8,481 bases of DNA. Origin: Armatimonadota bacterium (lineage in GTDB: Bacteria > Armatimonadota > Fervidibacteria > Fervidibacterales > Fervidibacteraceae). Below are positions 1-5,226 of this stretch, in pieces (within the stretch, counting starts at the first letter, position 1; each line of letters begins with the position of its first letter). Both the position numbers and the translations under genes were made by a program. Under the pieces are notes generated by a model. The model did not search any database, was not told the DNA's origin, and saw only the letters and a program-made list of their open reading frames with translations. Location of the stretch: the NCBI GenBank assembly GCA_026419315.1, contig JANZZQ010000048.1:1-8481 (forward strand), in the 5' to 3' direction.

Positions 1-434
1 GGACGGTTTTCATCACCTGCCCAAGTTTAGAGCAAGCGGAAAAGGCGGCGGAGATGATCAAACTTTATGCCGCTGACCCTGAGGTTGGCAAAGTTTACAA
101 AGGCAAAGTGACCAGAATCTTGCCATTTGGGGCGCTTGTGGAAATCTTGCCCGGAAAAGAAGGGCTTTTGCATATTTCGCAAATTGCTCACGAGCGAATC
201 GCTTCGGTGAGCGATGTTCTCAAAGTCGGTGACGAAATTGAAGTTAAAGTTTTGGGGGTTGAACCGGACGGAAAAATCGCTTTGAGCCGTAAAGAACTTT
301 TGCCACCGCCAACTCGCCTGACTGTCCGTTCTTATCCTCCCGGAGGGATTCGTCCAAGGTCCGGAGGTGGACAGCCACGCGCGCGTCCGCAACGCGAACC
401 CCGCGGAGGTGATTTGCCTCCGCCGAAGGATTGA
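1..434 (+). CDS. pnp: Polyribonucleotide nucleotidyltransferase (PNPase), C-terminal fragment
   Basis: PNPase degrades RNA 3' to 5' by phosphorolysis in the cytoplasm. Only the last 143 whole codons are here; the first complete codon is at 3-5 and the gene enters from the left edge. The first ~17 residues (VFITCPSLEQAEKAAEMI) look like the end of the KH domain. Residues ~29-99 form an S1 RNA-binding domain, with GKVYKGKVTRILPFGALVEI, then GLLHIS, and ending at GKIALSRKELL. A Pro/Gly/Arg-rich tail of ~40 residues follows (RSGGG, RARPQREPRGG), probably disordered and RNA-contacting. The catalytic RNase PH domains lie outside the window. The M16 peptidase gene starts 51 bases downstream on the same strand, an order also seen in Bacillus (pnpA-mlpA), which supports the identity. 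The S1 domain alone could belong to other proteins, but KH-end plus S1 plus neighbour makes PNPase very likely. Confidence 0.93.
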   Translation, partial: TVFITCPSLEQAEKAAEMIKLYAADPEVGKVYKGKVTRILPFGALVEILPGKEGLLHISQIAHERIASVSDVLKVGDEIEVKVLGVEPDGKIALSRKELLPPPTRLTVRSYPPGGIRPRSGGGQPRARPQREPRGGDLPPPKD

Positions 435-468
435 AAAAAGTGGTCCTGTTAAGCCGTTCAAGGTTTCC

Positions 469-477
469 TAAGGGGGA
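469..477 (+). promoter_or_regulatory. Shine-Dalgarno for the M16 peptidase GTG start
   Basis: TAAGGGGGA lies 8-9 bases before the GTG at 486. It decides this start: no ATG lies nearby in frame, and translation from this GTG gives a normal M16 N-terminus. No convincing terminator hairpin or promoter is visible in the 51-base gap after pnp, so co-transcription with pnp is likely. Confidence 0.7.
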
Positions 478-485
478 ACTCGCCA

Positions 486-1772
486 GTGGAAGAGATCACC
501 CTTACCCGTCTGCCCAATCAACTTCGCATCGCTTATCAACCTGTCACTTGGTCACATACCGTCTCTGTGGGTGTTTGGATAGGCGTTGGAACGAAAGATG
601 AGGAGAAAGGAGAGGAAGGCATTGCCCATTTTTTGGAGCATGTGCTGTTCAAAGGCACAAAGAGAAAGACTGGACGACAAATCGCCAGGCTGATAGATGC
701 ACTTGGGGGCAACATTGACGCTTTCACTGAGAAGGAACTGACCTGCTTTTACTTGCGGGTTTTGCCCGAACACCTCCCTCAAGGTTTAGCGCTCCTCAAG
801 GAGCTTTTAACTGAGCCCCTTTTGCGCCCCAAAGACATTGAGGTTGAAAAAAGCATCATCCTTGCGGAAATTCAAAACCTTGAAGATACACCGGAGGAGC
901 TTGTCGGCGAAGCTTTCTTTGAAGCTCTTTGGGATGGGCATCCGTTAAGTCGCCCGATTTTGGGCACCAAGGAATCTGTCCAAAAGTTTCGCCGTTCCCA
1001 TCTCCTCAGGTTCCTCCGCAGACACTATGTTCCTGAAAACATAGTCGTTGCCGGTGCGGGCGCCATGGGAACTAAGGAATTCGTCAGTTTGGTGTCTGAG
1101 CATTTCGGAGATTGGCAGAGTCGACAAAACAACCGCCAAAAGGAAGACTTTCCCCCCACGCCTGCTCCTTCTTTGCGCTTCACTTACCGGCAGACCGAAC
1201 ATTTCTACTTCACTTTCGGCGTTCACAGTTTCCCAATCACTGACCCAATCCATTATTCGGCATCGGTTGTGGACATAATCGTTGGCGGTGGGGCAAGTTC
1301 ACGACTCTTCTTGGAAGTGAGGGAAAAGCGAGGATTAGCATACGCTATCGGCTCGCTTTCAGCCGCTTTCAAAAAAGCAGGCTTTTTTGCGATCGGAGGA
1401 AGTTGTTCTCCTTCCGACGCCGAGAAAGTCATCCGCATTGTTGCCAGAGAGTTGAGACGACTCTGTCGAAACGGTGTCAGCAAAGAGGAACTGGAACGGG
1501 CAAAAACTCAACTCAAGCTGAACATCATCATGGCTCAGGAAAGCGTCACGGGATTGATGATGAGGTTGGGGCGGCAAATTCACTACTTCGGTAAGCCCAT
1601 CCCAGTTGAAGAAATTGTCAAGGGAATTGACAGAGTTACAGTTGACAATGTGGTCAATGTTGCGAGGAAACTTTTCATGGAAAGCAAATTCGCTGCGGCT
1701 TTCCTCGGTCCCATCGGGGACAACGAAGCGGAGCGGTTGCTATCTATCCTTAACGAGGAGCGACAGGTTTAA
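486..1772 (+). CDS. mlpA: M16 family zinc metallopeptidase (MlpA/YmxG type)
   Basis: A 428-residue zinc-dependent peptidase of the pitrilysin / mitochondrial processing peptidase family, the usual length for single-unit bacterial members. The inverted zinc motif HxxEH is intact as HFLEH at residues 48-52. The distal zinc-ligand Glu is probably E128 (75 residues after H52, in IILAEI), with E121 also in the conserved helix. The N-terminal M16 domain covers about residues 8-160 and includes GHPLSRPILGT at 151-161. The C-terminal M16 domain covers about 165-345 and carries the family signature GGGASSRLFLEVREKRGLAY at 267-286. There is no signal peptide, so the protein is predicted cytoplasmic. 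It starts with GTG behind a strong ribosome site. It sits directly after pnp, as in Bacillus, where the homologue is called MlpA/YmxG; the symbol is by synteny and family, not by close identity. Its last 23 bases overlap the 3' end of the convergent phosphoesterase gene. Peptidase activity is expected; the substrate is unknown. Confidence 0.93.
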   Translation: MEEITLTRLPNQLRIAYQPVTWSHTVSVGVWIGVGTKDEEKGEEGIAHFLEHVLFKGTKRKTGRQIARLIDALGGNIDAFTEKELTCFYLRVLPEHLPQGLALLKELLTEPLLRPKDIEVEKSIILAEIQNLEDTPEELVGEAFFEALWDGHPLSRPILGTKESVQKFRRSHLLRFLRRHYVPENIVVAGAGAMGTKEFVSLVSEHFGDWQSRQNNRQKEDFPPTPAPSLRFTYRQTEHFYFTFGVHSFPITDPIHYSASVVDIIVGGGASSRLFLEVREKRGLAYAIGSLSAAFKKAGFFAIGGSCSPSDAEKVIRIVARELRRLCRNGVSKEELERAKTQLKLNIIMAQESVTGLMMRLGRQIHYFGKPIPVEEIVKGIDRVTVDNVVNVARKLFMESKFAAAFLGPIGDNEAERLLSILNEERQV

Positions 1773-2556
1773 TTGTCAACCCGACGACCTCTGGCGGACA
1801 GAGAAAGCGGAACGGTAATCTCGTCGTGCCAACCCCGCTGGTTGTGATGAGGACGGTCTTTTCTGTCAGTTCATGCATGCCCCATGCCCATGCTTTGGGA
1901 ATGCATTTGGTGCGAGTGTAAAGGGGACCTATCAAAGGCAGCCTAATTTGACCGCCGTGAGTGTGGCCGCACAAAATCAAGTTCGCTCTCTTCGCTTCCG
2001 AATAACAAGCAACATCCGGTGAATGGGAAAGCAAAATGCAAAAAACGTTTTCAGGGACACCCGATAAAGTCTTGACAATATTGTCACGGTGCCAATGTGG
2101 ATCAGCGGTTCCGGCAACCCAAACACCTTCACGGAATTGAACAGCCTCGTTGTTAAGCCAATGCCCACCCAATTTTCGCAACGTTTGGGCAAAATGCTGG
2201 GAAACCCCGTTGACGACTTCTGAATTGCCTTCAACCGCGAAAACTGTCGCCACTTCACACAGTTCTTTTAAGAAAGTCTCCGCTGCTTTTAGCCCCTTGC
2301 CAAAGGGGATTAGGTCTCCGGTCAATGCGATAATGTCTGGGCGAAAACTTCTTATCAGTTCCAACACCTTCCGTTCGCGTAAGCCGAAACGGGTCATGTG
2401 TAAGTCGCTTATGTGGACGATGCGTAAATCGCCGTCTCCTTTCAAAACCCGCGAGCCTAACTTGTAATGCACCAGACGAACTCGGAAACTTTCCCAAATC
2501 CCGTAACCGATCAGTCCGGCTATCGTCAAAAAGAAAGGGATTAACAACCATCCCAC
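1750..2556 (-). CDS. Membrane-anchored metallophosphoesterase, YkuE-like
   Basis: A calcineurin-like phosphoesterase of 268 residues with an N-terminal membrane anchor (GWLLIPFFLTIAGLIGYGIW right after the start). Metal-site blocks occur in family order; numbering is from the proposed start: DLH (D51, H53), GDLI (D81), GNSE (N111), LSHSPD (H178) and CGHTHGGQ (H198, H200). The order and the GHTHGGQ block match the YkuE/YaeI group, whose members hydrolyse phosphate esters at the membrane surface; the substrate here is unknown. The usual His of GNHE/D is Ser112, a notable departure. I chose GTG at 2554-2556 because AGGGTGATGA lies 4 bases upstream (7 bases from its AGGGTGA core) and the anchor then starts the protein. 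An ATG at 2647-2649 in the same frame would add 31 polar residues but has no visible ribosome site. The gene is convergent with, and overlaps, the M16 gene, and is divergent from the barrel-protein gene. Confidence 0.88.
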   Translation of the reverse strand: MGWLLIPFFLTIAGLIGYGIWESFRVRLVHYKLGSRVLKGDGDLRIVHISDLHMTRFGLRERKVLELIRSFRPDIIALTGDLIPFGKGLKAAETFLKELCEVATVFAVEGNSEVVNGVSQHFAQTLRKLGGHWLNNEAVQFREGVWVAGTADPHWHRDNIVKTLSGVPENVFCILLSHSPDVACYSEAKRANLILCGHTHGGQIRLPLIGPLYTRTKCIPKAWAWGMHELTEKTVLITTSGVGTTRLPFRFLCPPEVVGLTIKPVAPR

Positions 2557-2560
2557 AAAG

Positions 2561-2570
2561 TCATCACCCT
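2561..2570 (-). promoter_or_regulatory. Shine-Dalgarno for the phosphoesterase GTG start
   Basis: On the minus strand AGGGTGATGA precedes the GTG at 2554-2556. It resembles the AGGTGAT part of the anti-16S consensus, with 7 bases between AGGGTGA and the start. It is the main reason for preferring this start over the ATG at 2647-2649. Confidence 0.6.
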
Positions 2571-2716
2571 TTTTGAGACTTGTTTCTGTTGCCAACTTTG
2601 TTCGTCGTTCGGGTTCACGGCTAACCACGAAGCGTTGACAAAGTAGCATTGAAATGGCTCGAAGTGCGAGTGCGGTTGGGATTTTCGCCTCGCCTTAATT
2701 TTCAGTGTTCTGTTCC

Positions 2717-2759
2717 GTGCCACTGCATGAACCGAGAAAGTCTTTCGGTTAGAGGGCAC
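2717..2759. repeat. Imperfect inverted repeat in the divergent intergenic region
   Basis: Outer arms GTGCC (2717-2721) and GGCAC (2755-2759) enclose inner arms AACCGA (2730-2735) and TCGGTT (2745-2750). The inner stem can extend by about three pairs past a one-base bulge. No T-run follows on either strand, so it does not look like an intrinsic terminator. It could be an operator, an RNA hairpin in a 5' leader, or a copy of a dispersed palindromic element. Confidence 0.4.
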
Positions 2760-2854
2760 CGTGGTCTGATACTTTGCCTTTAGAAATTGTGTCGCATCCT
2801 GTAGTGGCAATCCCTGATGCACGCTTTGGGGTTTCGTTGTAAACTTGAGTTCGG

Positions 2855-2862
2855 AAAGGGGG
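2855..2862 (+). promoter_or_regulatory. Shine-Dalgarno for the barrel-protein GTG start
   Basis: AAAGGGGG ends 7 bases before the GTG at 2870. This start is also favoured because it puts a basic residue and a hydrophobic signal segment exactly at the N-terminus. Confidence 0.65.
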
Positions 2863-2869
2863 CTTTAAA

Positions 2870-4972
2870 GTGCGTTGCCTTGTTGTTGCTGTTTTCTCTT
2901 GTTTGCTGATAGTTGGTCAGGTGGGCGCTCATGAGCGCCCTTCGGTTGAGGTCTTTGGGGTCAACGAAAATTACGAAGTCGTCGCGCCATTAACGGATGA
3001 AGCTCCTATCGTCGACGGGAAAATCAATGAGCCCGTTTGGGAGAAGGCAGCAAAGGTTTGGGGCTTTAGGCAAGTATCGCCCCACCTCGGTCAACCTGCA
3101 ACCAGAGATACAACGGTCTACATCTTGACGACGAAGGAGAAACTTTTCTTTGCCTTCCGATGCTCCATACGAAACAGAAACGCTATCAGGGCATATGAGA
3201 CCCGCTACGATGCTCAGATGAGGCGTGATGAGCGGGTGACGATTTTTCTGGACACGCTGCACACCCACGACCGAGCATATTCGTTTACTGTCAACGCCCG
3301 CGGGGCGAAAGCGGATGAGAGGTTTGGAAACAGCGAATGGAACGCCCAATGGGAGGCAGCGGTTCAAGTTGAAGAGACTGAATGGGTTGCCGAGATAGCG
3401 ATCCCATACTCAATCTTAACTTTCAACCCCAACCGCCCCAACTGGGGAATCAACTTCGGACGATACGTCAGCGAGACGGACGAGTGGACATCCTGGGCCT
3501 TTGAGCCTGAACGCCCTTTTGATATGCGCTACAGACCTCACCTCGCTGGTTTGCCGCTTAGCGGGCATAAATCCGCTGCGAACAATTTTGTCAAGCATTG
3601 GATGTTGAAAACTTTCTCGGTCGTAGATTATCGGCTTGAGGGAGACGGTAAAGGTTTCGGCAATAACTACGGTGTGGACGGCGAATGGACAATTAAACCG
3701 AACCTCGCTTTCCGCTTCGTGTTCAAACCGGATTTCAGCGAGATTGAAGAGGCTTTTGAAAGCATTGATGTAAGTTATGTTGAGCAGTTCGTCCCAGATC
3801 AGCGTGAATTTTTCGTCCAGGGAAGCGAGTTTTTCAGCGAGGTCGCTGTTGCAGGGGAACCATGGAGGCGGGGAAGTGAACCAAGCCTTTTCTTCTCCCG
3901 AAGAGTTGAAAAGTTTGATTTGGGGGCAAAGTTAACTGGGGCAATCGGCGACAGCAGGCTCGGTTTCCTTAGCACCCATAACTTCGAAAACAGCGAACAC
4001 ACTTTCGTCTTCAATTTCAACCGTTCCTTCGGGACACGAGGGCGAACTTATTTCGGTTATGTTGATACGCTGCGCAAAGGGAGTTTCAATCGTGGGTTCA
4101 TCGTCGGGGGCGAAACGAGTTTCGGTCAAAGGAACCGGTTCTGGTTGCGAGGGAGTTATGCCCGCCACTTCTCCTCAGACGATAAAAGGGATGGCGGCGC
4201 CGGTTCAATTCGGTTTGGATACGGGGACGAGCAATGGTTCGTCTCATTAGGATACACCGCTTTCAGCCCTAACTTCCGGCCGCTACTGAGCTACACTCCC
4301 AGAACCGACTTCAAGCGTTGGTCAGTGTTCATCAACAGGAACTTCAGGTCGAAAGGGAAGGAGTTCTATCGAGACGCCAGCTTTTCCGTGAATTGGGGCA
4401 AGGGAGAAACTTTCAGTGGCAAATTCTTTGAGCACAGTTACGGGCTGAACTTCCGCTTGGAGCTGAAAGACCAGACGGAGATCAGCCTCGGTTGGAACCG
4501 AAACAAGCACGCCGAATACCACATTCGGGAAGAACCCTTCAGTGACCGTTCGTTTTGGCTCTCTCTTGACTTGGGTGGGAACAAACCTTTGAGAGCCGAT
4601 TTGTCTTATGGGTTTGGAAGAGCGTTTGACGGAAGATACACCCAACCCAGAATTTCTATCCGTTGGGACAAGCCCGACGGCTCGTGGAGGGTCCGGCTTG
4701 ATTGGAGTCAAAGGCATCAAACCTACGGCGATGGGAGGAAGCAAACGATCAAGGCTTACGAAGTCAATGTAACCCGGGTTTTGAGCCGGGACAAGTGGTT
4801 CGTGCTCCGCTACTACAACCGAAGCGGCGATTACAGCATCACCAACTTCGCCCTCTCCTTCCGAATTCGCCGGGAAAACGGTGAGGAGTTGTTCCTCATT
4901 TTAGGTGACCCGAGGGCAACCGAAACAAGCACCCGCATCGCTGTCAAGTGGATTTTGCCGTTCAGGTTTTGA
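2870..4972 (+). CDS. Exported CBM9-like / DUF5916-like outer-membrane beta-barrel protein
   Basis: A 700-residue exported protein. Residues 1-20 form a signal peptide (MRCLVVAVFSCLLIVGQVGA) with likely cleavage before HERPS. Residues ~43-225 resemble the CBM9-like beta-sandwich found at the front of DUF5916 proteins: APIVDGKINEPVWEKA, the LFFAFRC strand, DERVTIFLDT, then WVAEIAIPYSIL and NWGINFGRY. The remainder, ~250-700, is rich in alternating aromatic/polar beta strands, includes FVPDQREFFVQGSEFF at about 327-342, and ends ILPFRF with a terminal Phe, the C-terminal signature of many outer-membrane barrels. That predicts a periplasmic sandwich plus a membrane barrel. Family function is uncertain; the CBM9-like fold may bind glycans or be structural. 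The gene appears to be a single unit, with its own GTG and ribosome site and 254 bases to the next gene. A diderm envelope follows if the barrel reading is right. Confidence 0.8.
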   Translation: MRCLVVAVFSCLLIVGQVGAHERPSVEVFGVNENYEVVAPLTDEAPIVDGKINEPVWEKAAKVWGFRQVSPHLGQPATRDTTVYILTTKEKLFFAFRCSIRNRNAIRAYETRYDAQMRRDERVTIFLDTLHTHDRAYSFTVNARGAKADERFGNSEWNAQWEAAVQVEETEWVAEIAIPYSILTFNPNRPNWGINFGRYVSETDEWTSWAFEPERPFDMRYRPHLAGLPLSGHKSAANNFVKHWMLKTFSVVDYRLEGDGKGFGNNYGVDGEWTIKPNLAFRFVFKPDFSEIEEAFESIDVSYVEQFVPDQREFFVQGSEFFSEVAVAGEPWRRGSEPSLFFSRRVEKFDLGAKLTGAIGDSRLGFLSTHNFENSEHTFVFNFNRSFGTRGRTYFGYVDTLRKGSFNRGFIVGGETSFGQRNRFWLRGSYARHFSSDDKRDGGAGSIRFGYGDEQWFVSLGYTAFSPNFRPLLSYTPRTDFKRWSVFINRNFRSKGKEFYRDASFSVNWGKGETFSGKFFEHSYGLNFRLELKDQTEISLGWNRNKHAEYHIREEPFSDRSFWLSLDLGGNKPLRADLSYGFGRAFDGRYTQPRISIRWDKPDGSWRVRLDWSQRHQTYGDGRKQTIKAYEVNVTRVLSRDKWFVLRYYNRSGDYSITNFALSFRIRRENGEELFLILGDPRATETSTRIAVKWILPFRF

Positions 4973-5226
4973 AGCTGCCAACCCCATCGCGGGGGAACTA
5001 TCCAAAACCTTCTTCACTGCTGGACACAACTTGGGAAATTTTTTCCGACCCGACTCATTGAAAGGCGTTCTCTCTTTTGCCTTTTCCCAACCTTCTGGGG
5101 CAAGCAATGGCACGATTCCAACGCAAGTAAAGGTGAATTGCCGAGCGTTAGCGTCTGGGTGAATCGGGTAACTTAAGAATGCCGGTGTTGAAGGTCCCAG
5201 TAAGATGAGGGGAGCGAAAGGCAACT
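4973..5226. other. Intergenic gap between barrel-protein and PEGA lipoprotein genes
   Basis: No gene is supported in these 254 bases. CCCC-ATCGC-GGGG at 4982-4994 is a small hairpin without a following T-run. A run of eight T at 5039-5046 could mark a weak terminator for the upstream gene, but I see only a short A/T-rich stem (GGAAA/TTTCC, 5034-5048) or a 4-bp CCAA/TTGG stem with it. On the minus strand 5070-5090 reads as three degenerate GGCAAAG-like heptamers. GAGGGGAG at 5207-5214 and GAAAGG at 5216-5221 are candidate ribosome sites for the ATG at 5227. Confidence 0.5.

Larger units (their letters stand above)
2557..2869. other. Divergent intergenic region, no supported gene
   Basis: These 313 bases separate the divergent phosphoesterase and barrel-protein genes, so promoters for both must lie here. 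I cannot place them with confidence: a perfect TTGACA at 2635-2640 has no -10 match at 16-18 bases. A minus-strand frame at 2541-2822 is open but lacks any recognisable motif or ribosome site. An imperfect inverted repeat occupies 2717-2759. If the phosphoesterase started at 2649, the left third would be coding. Confidence 0.5.

Noticed and set aside
27..461. Minus-strand 144-residue open frame opposite pnp
   Set aside because: It is antisense to a clear KH/S1 coding region and carries no motif of its own.
2293..2308. Perfect 6-bp hairpin CCCCTT-GCCA-AAGGGG
   Set aside because: It lies inside the phosphoesterase coding region, has no T-run, and is explained by its codons.
2635..2640. Perfect TTGACA -35 hexamer
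   Set aside because: No -10-like sequence occurs 16-18 bases downstream, and the site is over 200 bases from the gene it would serve.
2541..2822. Minus-strand 93-residue open frame in the divergent intergenic region
   Set aside because: It has no ribosome site or recognisable motif, a composition unlike a folded protein, and an overlap with the phosphoesterase start region in another frame. Database copies could revive it.
4322..4744. Minus-strand 140-residue open frame
   Set aside because: It lies wholly antisense within the well-supported barrel-protein gene and has a Pro/Arg-rich shadow composition.
5034..5048. GGAAA/TTTCC with an eight-T run as an intrinsic terminator
   Set aside because: The stem is short and A/T-rich, and the T-run sits in the loop rather than after the stem. 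I keep it only as a note in the gap entry.
4901..5224. Minus-strand 107-residue open frame across the end of the barrel gene and the gap
   Set aside because: Half of it is antisense to a real gene, and I see no family motif, signal or convincing ribosome site.
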